DNA from: Larix kaempferi
Lineage: Eukaryota; Streptophyta; Pinopsida; Pinales; Pinaceae
Assembly: GCA_027924585.1 (NCBI GenBank)
Contig: BSBM01001138.1
Span: 9,224,001-9,288,000, forward strand
Length of the DNA: 64,000 bases
Reading direction: 5' to 3'
A program made the translations under genes and the position numbers. Shown piece by piece: positions 45,572-56,374 of the stretch; position 1 is the first letter of the stretch; each line of letters starts with the position of its first letter. Below the pieces are notes generated by a model. That model was not told where the DNA came from. It was given only the letters and a program-made list of their open reading frames with translations, and made no database searches.

Positions 45572-47750
45572 TGAAAGTTTTCTGAGAATTCAACCCAACC
45601 TGGTTTTAAGTCCTTTTTTTTCAGGTTTAATGCACAACCCAGAATTATTTTCAGTGCTGGAAAATAACTCAGAAAATCTCAGACATAAAAACACAGTTGA
45701 AACTCACATTTACAGGCAGAAATAAAAATTTAATTGCACACCATAAAAATTTCAGACTCAGAATTTTGGCAAATTGCCCAGGAAAAACCCACAAGGGGAA
45801 AACCTGTTAGAGAGAGAGAGAGAATAATTTATTTCTTCAGAAAATTTCAGTACAGCAAATTACAGTCAAAATACACTTATCTCAACCATCAACTTTCACC
45901 CAGAATGCTGCCTCGATTTCTGTGCAGTCTTCTTCTCGAAATTCGTGCCAGAAATACAGCCAAGTATGGCCCTCAAAAACTGTGCCCACCACCGCGGGAA
46001 TCATGCCTAGTCTGCTGTATGTATTGACAGCAATTAAATGCTGCAGTACGGTCCTCGATAACTGTGCCCACTACCTCGGGAAATGTGCCCAGAAAAACAG
46101 TCTAGAAATTCGTGCTGTACAGACTCAGCATTAAATGCAGAACTACAGCCTCGATTTCTGTGCCACTGTACCTTTACGCTGCCTCAGGAATCATGTTGTA
46201 CGAATGTCTCTTGGGAAAATGTGCCTGCAATTCTCTCTTACTAATGTCTGCTCCTCATCTCAAGGAAGTCGACCTCTCTCTTGCTCAATCTCTTCAAGTG
46301 AAGTGAAAAATGCCTTTCCCTTGCCTTTTTGAGTGAAAACCTAGGGTGAGTAAAAAGCAATGTTCCCCCAAGTTTCCGGGACGCGGGAGCGTGGGAGCGG
46401 GGAAACGCACATTGGGGACGTGTGGAGACCACCCCCAAATTTTAGGGAAATTCGGGGGGGACGGGGGGGCGTTAAGGTCATAAAAAATATAAAAAATATA
46501 GAGGTTTTAAATACCAGCAACAACAATTCATCGCGTGTAAATACAATTTAAGCTGCTCCCTGTAAATACAGTCTAATTCTTCAATGATTCAATACACTTC
46601 AACATTGTGTGAATCCATGGCATAGATGTTGTAATGGGGAACTGTGACTTGAGGATCCTATTTCTTCATGATTCTAGAGGAAATCACATTATTCGAGGCT
46701 TTCAAGTCCAACTTACAATTATGTAGGAGTGAACTATTAATCCTATAATGGGATCCTATTCATCAATAACACCCTGTGCCCCCCTCCTCTAGGCTCTTAG
46801 CCCTTGCCTCTACCTTGAATTTCGAAGTTGATCCTCAAGGGACATTACTCAACGCCCTACAATTTTGATGAAACTTCCTAAATCAAGCATTAAAATAAGG
46901 TAGAATTAGAAAAAATTTCCCATGCTTAATAAGTGATTTTTGCTTGACTAAAGGGAACATTTTGATTAAGGTCATGATAGAGAAGTTCAACAATCAACAC
47001 CACCAACATCAAGGTACATAGAGAGGTTGATGTGCTTGATTAAATGCCAATCCCTTAACCTCATACATGATAGAATCCAGTGGAAACGTTGCAATTCTGA
47101 AATCTTGAAAACTGTTAAGTCTGTTGAATTATGAATGGGATCTAAAATTCTACTTTTTGCATATGAACTCCGATAAGGTTGGAACCACTCTCAAACATCC
47201 TGAAACAATTAATGGTAATGTTAAAAATTTAAGTAAAAGGATAGAAAATGAAAATAAGGAAAATACCACTTTAAGAATTTAATATTACCATTACTACTGA
47301 ACAACTCTAGTAAGGAAGGAGCGCCTAAGCGCCCCCCACTTCATCGGTGCGCGATTCAAAATAGGGGACGAGCTCCCCCATGCGTTTCCTGAAGTTTCTC
47401 CAAATTGGGGACGAGGGGAAACGTTTTGCTACGAGCCCACAAGTCCCCGGGGTGCGGGGAGCGAGGGGGGCGCGCCCCCAACCCTAGGGAATGTGTCCCC
47501 GTGTAACACTGGTAAAAATCCATCTAATCCAAGGGCCCAGATTGGCTTAGATGAGTGGATGAGAATAAATGCACATTTAATTCTCATGAAAATTAATTTC
47601 ACTCACCTCACTTAAATTGATCAAAAACTCTAAAGTTAAGTTATTTGCTCATCTCAAGTAATTTAATGCAAGGGTCACTCTATTTCCCCTTTTAAGTGAC
47701 TAAGGCAAAAGTCACTTAGGGGAACACTTTCCTAGGTACAAAATTCAACA
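45572..47750 (-). repeat. 3' LTR of element C, interrupted by H6
   Basis: Both outer parts match 53282-54328 closely. The interruption at 46358-47511 is absent from the partner LTR, which reads straight through GTGAAAAGCCATCTAATCC near 54078. The array of CTCGATTTCTGTGC-like words lies at about 45910-46160. Confidence 0.9.
46358..47511. mobile_element. hAT-like element H6 inside element C LTR
   Basis: The left end CAATGTTCCCCC and the right end (other strand CAGTGTTACACGGGG) are imperfect inverted termini. The flanks GTAAAAAG and GTAAAAAT (46350-46357 and 47512-47519) match at 7 of 8 bases. The empty site is preserved in the partner LTR. It carries the core segment (about 46770-47225) shared with H1, and GGGGA-type ends shared with H2 and H5. 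Confidence 0.85.
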
Positions 47751-47891
47751 CTCCCTCTTACCGAAGAAGGTGTTCGGCACCACTCCCAACTTGTCCTTGA
47801 AGAAGACAAACTTGCCCCGCCCCAAGGATTTTGTCAGAATGTCTGCAACCTGCTCATCAGTGGAAATGTACTGTAACTCCACAGCTCCTCT

Positions 47892-48407
47892 CTAAACATA
47901 GTCTGGGATGAAGTGGTATCTGATCTCTATGTGCTTTGACCTGTCATGAAAAACTGGATTCTCAGATAGTTGGATGCAACTTTGATTGTCACAGTATATC
48001 ATTGTGGGTCTCAGCTCTTGACCAAAGAAGTCTACCAATAACTTGCGAAGCCACAGTGCCTCGCAACTAGCTTGAATGGCTGCCATGTACTCAGCCTCAA
48101 CAGAACTCAAAGCAACAGACTTTTGCTTCCAACTGAACCACGACACTGCTGCCGAGCCCAAACTGAAGCAACAATCGGAAGTGCTCCACCGATCCATCAC
48201 ACTGCCTGCCCAATCTTAATCCGTGAAGCCAACCAAACTAACTCCACCCGAACTCCTGTAGTTCAATCCAAAATCCACTGTCCCTGCAAGGTATCTCGAC
48301 ACATGTTTCGCGGCTGTCCAGTGCACCCTCCTAGGCTCCACCATGAACTGACTGAGAGTGTTCACCGCAAAACATAAGTCTGGCCTGGTGTTGACCAGAT
48401 ACATCAA
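47892..48407 (-). pseudogene. RNase H and end of RT of element C
   Basis: Two frames (48407-48216, 48200-47892) read MMYLVNTRPDLCFAVNTLSQ then, after an in-frame stop, SLGSAAVSWFSWKQKSVALS, SSVEAEYMAA, IYCDNQSCIQLSENPVFHDR. These are the copia RNase H landmarks. A stop codon near 48216 separates the two parts. Confidence 0.88.
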
Positions 48408-48439
48408 CGGACCAATGAGCTAACGATATAATGTAGGAT

Positions 48440-49340
48440 CTACCAACTCTCCCTTAGAAGCATGAAGCTGTTCCAGTTGGTAATCATAGGTGTGGACATA
48501 GGCCTGCAATTCTCCATCCGAAATCTCCTCAGAATATCTGCAACATACTTTCCTTGTCCCAGGAAAATAGGACCAGGCTCCTGCCAAACCTCCATCCCCA
48601 AATAATAGTGCATCAACCCAATATCTGTCATCTCATACTCTGAAGCAAGATCTCTCTTGCAAGCTGCAATGAGACGCTCCTCCCCTGTGATAAACAAATC
48701 GTCAACGTACAACAGAAGAATGAGTGGATCCCCATGAACCACAATGAAGTAAATATTAGGATCAACCTCACTCTTCTGAAATCCCATTGACATCAGATAT
48801 GCATCGATCTTGGAATACCAAGCTCGAGGAGCTTGCTTCAGACCATACAATGCCTTCTTCAGCCTGCACACATGAGAATCCCTCCCATGAATCTCAAAGC
48901 CCTGTGGCTGCTCCAAATAAACCTCCTCCTGTAGAAGACCATTGAGAAATGCGGTCTTCACATCCATCTGGTGGATCTTCCAACCCATCTTTGCTGCCAT
49001 GAAAATCATTGCCCTAATAGAAGAATATCGAGCAACTGATGCAAAGGTCTCATCATAATCTACTCCCTCTATCTGTGAAAACCCTTGTGCTACAAAGCAA
49101 GCCTTGAACTTCTCCACTGCCATCTGCAACATGCTTCACCTTGTAAATCCACTTGGAAGTCACCACTGACTTCCCATCTGGTTTCGGTACAATCTCCCAT
49201 GCATCATTCTTCATGATGGAATGGTACTCTTCCATCATGGCATCTCTCCAAACTTGATGTTGAGAGGCCTCCTCAAAAGTAGAAGGCTCCGTCTCACGAA
49301 GACTAGCAACTAATGCCATACCCAATCTGTCAGGCATCAC
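48440..49340 (-). pseudogene. reverse transcriptase of element C
   Basis: Overlapping frames encode WEIVPKPDGKSVVTSKWIYK, FSQIEGVDYDETFASVARYS, VKTAFLNGLLQEEVYLEQPQ, KKALYGLKQAPRAWY and the active-site LLLYVDDLFITG (YVDD near 48700). A frameshift lies near 49100. Confidence 0.9.
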
Positions 49341-50951
49341 CTCTGTCCTAACTGGATCCTGGGGCCTACCAATGACTCTGCTTCCTTCAAGGTCTCACGA
49401 AGCCATTTAGGCTTCCTCTTCCCTGAAGGTGGCTCCCAAACTGGTCTATCCTCATCTGAAGAACTGCCAGAAGTAGATGGCCTAGAAACCTGTGAACCAG
49501 TAGTTGATGAAATAGCCACTGGTGAATTCAGTGATCCAGAAGCTGCAACTGGTGAACCTGTGACCTGAGATCCAGAACCTGTCCCCGAAATACCTGCTGG
49601 CTGTACCACTGTACTTGTAGAACCCGTGCCAATAACCCGTGGCCCAGTCACTCCGGAAACCTGTGATCCAGTACTCTGAACTGAAGATACCTGTGTCACT
49701 TGAGGTGTGGAAGCCAGTGGCTCCTCATACTCCAACTCTCTAGACTTCCTGAAGGCTTTCTCCTCCTCAAATCTCACTTCCCGCCTCACAACAACTTTCC
49801 TCTGTGCAGGAAGATAAATACGAAAAGCCTTCGAAGCCTCGCCATATCCCACAAAGATGTCTCTCTTTGCAGTGGGGTCCAACTTTGTCCTCTTCTCTAA
49901 AGGGACATGGGAGTAAGTCAAGCAACCAAATATGCGAAAATGACTAACCTCAGGCTTCTTGCCTGTGGACATTTCCTTAGGAGTCTTTCTCTCCAAGGAA
50001 CAGTGGGGACTCCTGTTCTGAAGGTAAACAACTGTACTGCAAGCCTCTGCCCAAAGAAAGAAAGGAAGACTCTGATCATGAAGCATAGCTCTCGTTGCTC
50101 CCACAATAGCCCTGTTCTTCCTTTCAGCTACTCCATTCTGCCCAGGAGTATATGGTACTGTCAAATGTCTCTGTATGCCCTCCTGTATGCAAAACTCATC
50201 GAACTCATTGGAGGTATACTCGCCCCCATTGTCTGATCTCAGAACCCAAATCCTCCTCCCTGTTTGATTCTCCACATGGGCTTTGAACTCTTGGAAGGTC
50301 CGCAAGACATCAACTGACTTCTTGCTCCTAAAGAAGTAGATCCAGGTTTTCACTTTTCCTGGAATAGTCATCGATGAAAGTCACATAATGCTTAAATCCT
50401 GTCAAGGAAACAAATGACATAGGACCACATAAATCTGAGTGAATCAAATCAAGCACCCCTGCTGACCTGCTGTCACTGTTCGGAAAAGCAGTCTTGGTGT
50501 ACTTTCCCAAAGCACACCCTTTGCATACATTACTGTGCTCTATGCTGAACTCTGGTAGACCTGTAACCATGCTCCTCAACAACCTCAGAGCTGGGTGATG
50601 CAAATGAGCTATCCTCTGATGCCAAAGCTCGCAAAGCTCACTGTTGCTGCTATGTGCCAAAGTGTGCTGGGGCTGAAATAAGAGCTTGTATAGTTTTCCA
50701 CATCTAACCCCAATGTCTAAAGAGGTAGATGGTCCTGCAGTCTTGGGGAATATACGCACGTGTCCATCCATGAAAGAAACCCCAAGTCCTCTCTCCTCAA
50801 TGGTGGAAACTGATACCAAGTTCTTTTTCAGCCCAGGGACAAACAACACATCCCTCAAAATCATAGGACTCATGGACTCCCTCTGAAAAGTAATGGTCCC
50901 ACGACCAATAGCTCCTAACAACTGTGTCATCTCCCAATACAACTTCCACAT
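49337..50951 (-). pseudogene. protease end, pre-integrase and integrase of element C
   Basis: The frame 50951-50328 carries VLFVPGLKKNLVSVSTIEER, then LWHQRIAHLHHPAL, CKGCALGKYTKTAF and HSDLCGPM (first catalytic Asp). After a shift, 50371-49337 carries RSDNGGEYTSNEF (second Asp) and NGVAERKNRAIVGATRAML (Glu). The C-terminal linker is Ser/Thr/Gly-rich, ahead of KPKWLRETLKEAE, the usual start of the RT linker. Confidence 0.9.
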
Positions 50952-51054
50952 CTACACCTGTCTGTGAAAGCTTGGAGAACAACTCTCGAGCACTTGTCAT
51001 GTGACTCGAAGCTCCACTATCAATATACCAAGTGCTGGTGGTAGATGCACTCAT
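50797..51054 (-). pseudogene. aspartic protease of element C
   Basis: The frame carries TWYIDSGASSHMTSAREL, the copia protease active site, then VEVVLGDDTVVRSYW. A frameshift soon after breaks the link to the downstream protease segment. Confidence 0.85.
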
Positions 51055-51726
51055 CTAATGGCCAGTCAACAAGGAATGCTCCCTCTCGATGTCTAAATCA
51101 ATGCTGGTGATAATAGAGGCTCTCTCTCTTTCAACATGTCCAGCACAAAGAGAAAACTCTCTGTGAAATCTCTCTCCAAAATCATCAATCTCAGCTGAGG
51201 CTGCTGTCTGCTTCTTCTTCTTCTTCTTCTTTGGACACTGTGAAGCATAGTGCCCAAATCCTTGACAAGCAAAGCACTTGACTTTGCTTAAGTCCTTCTT
51301 CTGTCCACCCTGTTGCTGCTGCTTAGCCCCACCCTGCTTGGGGCCCTTCTTGGATTTCTTCTTTCCTTTTGCAGTCAAAGCCACATTTTCCTCATCCTCC
51401 CTACTCTGTGAAGAGCTGCCCTGCACAAGACCTCTCCTGGTCTCCTCCTGTACAAAGTCATCCCATAGTCTATCCCAGGAAGGTATGTTTTCCCTGCCAA
51501 CTATAGCCTCCACAAAAACAGCCCATGGCTTGGTCACACCATTCACTATTGTCCGCACTAGCTCAGTGGCTGAAACTACCTCTCCAACTACTACAAGCTC
51601 ATCTCTGACCTGAGATATCCTAGTAAGGTAGGATGTCACTCCCTCTGCTCTGTTCATCTTTATACTTTTCAACTTCTCTCTTAAGACCATCTTCTGGTTC
51701 TCATTAGTACTCTGGTATAAACTGGT
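51055..51726 (-). pseudogene. C-terminal gag and zinc knuckle of element C
   Basis: It reads SLYQSTNENQKMVLREKL, VTSYLTRISQVRDELVVVGE, then CFACQGFGHYASQC (zinc knuckle), Lys-rich runs and EIDDFGERF. It is colinear with element A gag. Its upstream part was pushed to 52903-53182 by the solo LTR. Confidence 0.88.
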
Positions 51727-51731
51727 TAAAG

Positions 51732-52897
51732 TGTAGATTTTTCTGGGTTTTATTGCTTGTTGGTTTATGTCAACATTTCAGTGTTTTTCACCTTCAGCGG
51801 GTTATGCAATAGGCTGAAAGCTACTTATGAAAATTACTATAACAATTAAACATGCTGTAAAACACTAATAACAGGCTGAAAATAAATATTTCAAACATGC
51901 ACACCATAAAAATAGACACTCAGATTTTTCGGCAATTGTGCCCTGGAAAAACCCCCACGGGGAAAACCAGTAAGAGAGAGATTTTATTAATTCTTCAGCA
52001 AAATTTTCAGTACAGAAATTTTCAGTCAAATACTACTTATCTCAACCAAGAAATTTCAGTCTAGAAATCCATGTAATCACTGCCTCGATTTCTGTGCCAA
52101 CACTGTCAAAAATTCTGAGCTGTATGGTCCTCGATTTCAGTGCCCAGCTTGCCTCGAAATTCGTGCCCAGTTTGCTGTACTGAATAGCAGCAATAACTAC
52201 TGCTGTATCTTCCCTCGAACTCTGTGCCAATAACCTCGAACTCTGTGCCTGTAAAACTCCTCGAAAACTGTGCCCGAAAATCTTGAAATCTGTGCTGAAA
52301 AGTACAGCAATAAATCTGCTGTACAGCTCTCGAAATGCGTGCCACTGTACAGAAGGTACAGTGCCTCGAAAACCGTACTCTACTGCTGCTGTACGGTTCT
52401 AGAAAACTGTGCTGAGAATTAATGGTGGCCGCCTCGAAATGTGTGCTGCATTAAATGCTCCCAAACTGCCTTGAAGTGCGTGCCCTCTCTAGAAAATCGT
52501 GCTGCTGTGAGCTTCCTCGATTTCTGTGCACACCCTCTCCTTGAAAATCGAACCAATGCCCTAGTCCCTTCTCTCTTCTCTTCTCTCTCGTTCTCAATCT
52601 CAAGAATGAAGCCAAATGCTTGCCTCAACCCTTTTTGTCTAACCCTAAGTGAGAATCTAATCCGACGGTGGAGAAAGATCCAATCCAATGGATAAGAATC
52701 AATGAGAGTAAAAATCACTTTAATTTAAATCACTTAAATAAATATTTCACTCACACACTTAACTTTAGCAAAAAAGTGACTTTCATTTTATAAAGTCTCA
52801 TTAAGTGCATTTAATGTGAGGGTCACCTTTTTCCCCCTTCTAAGTGACATTAGGCAAATGTCACTTGGGGAACACATTCCTAGGTACAAAGCTAACA
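51732..52897 (-). mobile_element. solo LTR nested in gag of element C
   Basis: On the - strand it begins TGTTAGCTTTGTACCTAGG and ends AAAAATCTACA, 1166 bp, with the perfect repeat TAAAG at 51727-51731 and 52898-52902. Joining the flanks restores the gag order MWAAL...LYQSTNEN. It carries the densest array of CTCGAAA-T-TGTGCC words (about 52080-52540), so it is a relative of the LTRs of elements A and C. Confidence 0.92.
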
Positions 52898-52902
52898 TAA
52901 AG

Positions 52903-53182
52903 CAGCCCACATTTTAAATGCACCGTCTTTACCTGAAATATGTGGTATAATATGGTCGTTAACTGCATCTAGAATGATCCTTCTAGCCTTACAGTTCTTG
53001 TTGAAAGCTGCTAATGCCTATGGATCGGTAGAAGCAGGAACTACAATTGGGTTTGTTGTTGTACTGTTTACCATTTCATCCTAAAGTTCATTCTCTTCCA
53101 AAATCAGCATTATCCTAGCCTTCCATGGAACAAAATTTCATGTTCCATCTAGCCTATCTTCCAACCTAAGTCCTATAGCCAT
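52903..53182 (-). pseudogene. N-terminal gag of element C
   Basis: From ATG at 53182-53180 it reads MAIGLRLEDRLDGT, a stop, NFVPWKARIMLILEE and onward to RRIILDAVNDHIIPHI and MWAAL. This parallels element A gag (LEDRLDG...ILDGVKDHLIPHL...MWNTL). The stop codon after DGT disables it. Confidence 0.85.
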
Positions 53183-53269
53183 CTCACTGCCAACACAACA
53201 AAGTGCTGCCCACTGACAAAAGAAAAATTACTGACAGTCTGAAATAACTTCAATTTTTTCTGCCCCCAA

Positions 53270-53281
53270 GCTTTGATACCA
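53270..53281 (-). other. primer-binding site of element C
   Basis: On the - strand this is TGGTATCAAAGC, one change from the standard initiator tRNA-Met site, directly abutting the 5' LTR. Confidence 0.82.
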
Positions 53282-54328
53282 TGAAAGTTTTCTGAGAATT
53301 CAACCCAACCCGGTTTCAAGTCTTTTTTTTGAGGTTTAATACACAACCCAGAATTATTTTCAGTGCTGGAAAATAACTTAGAAAATCTCAGACATAAAAA
53401 CACAGTTGAAACTCACATTTACAGGCAGAAATAAAAATTTAAATGCACACCATAAAAATTTCAGACTCACAATTTTGGCAAATTGCCCAGGAAAAATCCA
53501 CTGGGGGAAAACTTGTTAGAGAGAGAGAGGATAATTTATTTCTTCAGAAAATTTCAGTACAGCAAATTACAGTCAAAATACACTTATCTCAACCATCAAC
53601 TTTCACCCAGCATGCTGCCTCAAAAACAATGCTGAAGCTGCCTCGATTTCTGTGCAGTCTTCTTCTCGAAATTTGTGCCAGAAATACAGCCAAGTATGGC
53701 CCTCGACAACTGTGCCAATCACCTCGGGAATCACACCGAGGCTGCTGTACGAATTAACAGCAATTAAATGGTGCAGTATGGTCCTCGATAACTGTGCCAA
53801 CCACCTCGGGAAATGTGCCCAGGAAAAAAGTCTAGAAATTCATGCTGTACGGACCCAGCATTAAATGCAGAAGTATGGCCTCGATTTCTGTGCCACTGTA
53901 CCTTCATGCTGCCTTGGGAATCGTGCTGTATGGATGTCTCTTGGGAAATGTGCCTGCAATTCTCTCTTACTAATGTCTGCTCCTCATCTCAAGGAAGTCG
54001 ACCTCTCTCTTGCTCAATCTCTTCAAGTGAAGTGAAAAATGCCTTTCCCTTGCCTTTTTGAGTGAAAACCTATGGTGAGTGAAAAGCCATCTAATCCAAG
54101 GGCCCAGATTGGCTTAGATGAGTGGATGAGAATAAATGCACACTTAATTCTCATGAAAATTAATTTCACTCACCTCACTTAAATTTATCAAAAAGTAACT
54201 TTAATCTCTAAAGTTAAGTTAAATGCTAATCTCAGGTCATTTAATGCAAGGGTCACTTTATTTCCCCTTTTAAGTGACTAAGGCAAAAGTCACTTAGGGG
54301 AACACTTTCCTAGGTACAAAATTCAACA
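53282..54328 (-). repeat. 5' LTR of element C
   Basis: This is the uninterrupted 1047-bp partner of 45572-47750. It starts (on the + strand) TGAAAGTTTTCTGAG and ends AAATTCAACA. It keeps the pre-insertion site of H6. Confidence 0.93.
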
Positions 54329-54574
54329 TTTGCTACTTTGCAAAAGAAAGAAAATGCATCTGAAAATACATGGTGCTTACTCTATAGACTTAGATTCGAC
54401 TATGGACATGATGCACAACAAAGAGTGGTGTTACATTGCATGGCAGTAGAGTTCAGGGGGTATAGGTTGCTATAACTGTAAGAGACTATAGAGAACATAT
54501 GGTAAAGGGTCAAGGTGATATTCTAATGAAGATGCACAACTCCAGTTGTCATTTTATATGGTGCTCTAATCATT

Positions 54575-54703
54575 TAATTTTTTATTGAGAAATACTTTAT
54601 ATATTTACAGCCCCACCCACCCAAAGGGATTTGAACTCTGGTTTCCATGTTAATACAAGCCCGATCACCTCACTGCTTGCTGTTAGACCACACTTTGGTG
54701 GAC
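54575..54703 (-). mobile_element. tRNA-derived SINE, family 2
   Basis: A perfect 16-bp direct repeat TGGTGCTCTAATCATT flanks it (54559-54574 and 54704-54719). Read on the - strand it has a box-A-like GTGGTCTAACAGC, a clear box B AGAGTTCAAATCCC and an A-rich tail ending CAATAAAAAATTA. It is short (129 bp), and the TSD size fits LINE-driven retroposition. It is not a functional tRNA, as the distance and sequence between the boxes do not give a cloverleaf. Confidence 0.85.
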
Positions 54704-55647
54704 TGGTGCTCTAATCATTATAGTTAACCATGCAAAGATGATCAAAGAACTGGAAGATGGATGGTAGACTGTAGGATCTTCACATCTCAGTCTAAGTACC
54801 AAAGGATGTAATATCACTGATTGCATGTCAGTGACAACTCCTATTGAAACAAGAATGAAGTAAGCTGTTCGTGAAAATTTGAGATCAGTGAATGTACCTT
54901 TGTAAGGGAGCTGGTCTAATCTACCTTACTGCTACCAGCGCAGATCTAAGTTATGTTGTTTTGATTGTTTCACCAGTTATGTCAAGTCCCAAAGGAGATT
55001 CTCTGGAAAACAATAAAATAGATTTCAAGGTATGTTGCAATATGAGCTTGAATGCAGGGTGATAACTTAATGTTGTTTGGGTATACAGATTCAGATTTGG
55101 CAGTCTGCATAAATGAAAGAAAGTCTACCAAAGAGTACTCATTCAATATTGGGTTCACCAGTAATTTCGCTTGTTAGAAACAACTGACTTGTGTATTGGG
55201 GCCTTAATAGAACTTTAGAAGTGAAGTAAAAAGTATTTTTCAGTGTGATGTAAGAAGCTATATGGGTTAGGACTCTAGGAGTGTTTTTGGTGTCATGAAC
55301 CTTCAACATACTTAAGCCATGCCCATCTATGGAAAGGATTTTAGGTTTTGTAATATTTATTCTAATTTTTATGGTGCAACATATTTATGGCTGTGGCATA
55401 GAGATATGGATACGATTGGTATGGTACAGGAAATCTGGCCCCATCTTTGCATTAAGGAAATTTCTTAACCCAGGCCCAGATATTGCCATATATTGTAACT
55501 ATGCTTAGAAAGGAAAATGCACACCAAGCTTGTCTTGGCAACTATGGAGAGGTCACACTTGTGCCAATGTGCTTTGTCTTATCCATTTCCATCTCTTTAA
55601 ATCACCCTTGCAGGCTAGTAGTTAAATGAAAATCTACCACAAGTCCC

Positions 55648-55901
55648 TTTTGTTTTGCCAGGTAACATATCCTTGGGAAACCTCTTAGGCACTTCCCCTT
55701 ATTTCAAGGATGGTATCTAGGGTAAACCTTAGATTCTTCAGGGCACAAGGCCTGGTCAACAACTCATGAATAGATCATATATAGCTCATCAACAATTGGT
55801 TCACTAAGACCAAACATGTCACAAAGTGGGATTTGAACTCAAGTGGGGAAGGTAAACAACTTTTCTCACAATCACTTGCGCCACACCCATGACCCAATTG
55901 A
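55648..55901 (-). mobile_element. tRNA-derived SINE, family 1, copy 3
   Basis: It is flanked by CACAAGTCCC (55638-55647) and CACAAAGTCCC (55902-55912), one indel apart. On the - strand it has box A near GTGGCGCAAGTG and an excellent box B GAGTTCAAATCCC, then the body shared with the copies at 2979 and 18891. Confidence 0.82.
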
Positions 55902-56374
55902 CACAAAGTCCCGTATTATCATTACACGTTTGTTTTATAAACTTGAGCATTTTGAAATAAAAAATAAAAAATTAAGAATAATTAAAATTTTGTATAAATT
56001 GTCCAGGACACCCTTCACTTAGTTTATGGAGAGACTGGGTGCTCTGTGCTTTATATTAATCCTGTTAATTTCAGAGGAGATTTGGTTGTTTGAATCTTCA
56101 ATCCTTTTTCTCTTTTATATTCTATTGTAATCATGTTGCATCATGATATTCATAGTTATATGATGTGTACAATTATATCCCAGTTTAATAAATAGATTCA
56201 TGATAAAAATTGGTGGTTATATGATGGTAGCAAGTTGTGTGCAGTATCAACTCTTTTATTAACCAAATTCATGCTATTTTGCAGGTTAGAATTGTGAAAA
56301 AACGTGTTTCTTGTTCAAATTCTGGATTTGCTGATGCAAAAATAACTCACAAATTTTCTCTTTTGATTTTTCAG

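Larger units (their letters stand above)
45572..54328 (-). mobile_element. copia-type LTR element C, decayed, with two nested insertions
   Basis: Perfect 5-bp repeats TTTGC flank the whole unit (45567-45571 and 54329-54333). The 3' LTR is 45572-47750 (about 1 kb plus hAT insertion H6) and the 5' LTR is 53282-54328. A primer-binding site variant TGGTATCAAAGC (complement of 53270-53281) abuts the 5' LTR, and the polypurine tract AAGAGGGAG (complement of 47751-47759) abuts the 3' LTR. Gag, protease, integrase, RT and RNase H are all recognisable but broken over several frames. Gag is also split by a solo LTR at 51732-52897. Confidence 0.92.
45248..56374 (+). other. ATG101 intron of 11.1 kb
   Basis: It is mostly occupied by copia element C (45572-54328). 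The remainder contains two SINEs (54575-54703 and 55648-55901). In 54720-55640 and 55912-56374 no coding or repeat structure was recognised. Confidence 0.88.

Noticed and set aside
54575-54703. Candidate tRNA gene suggested by box B
   Set aside because: The sequence does not fold as a cloverleaf, has an A-rich tail and long TSDs; it is better explained as a SINE.
56281-56374. Possible extra ATG101 exon just before the last exon (after TTTTGCAG at about 56276-56283)
   Set aside because: Including it would insert foreign residues between the conserved EITIPS and TSDSSFGMD blocks; the acceptor at 56374 restores the family sequence exactly.
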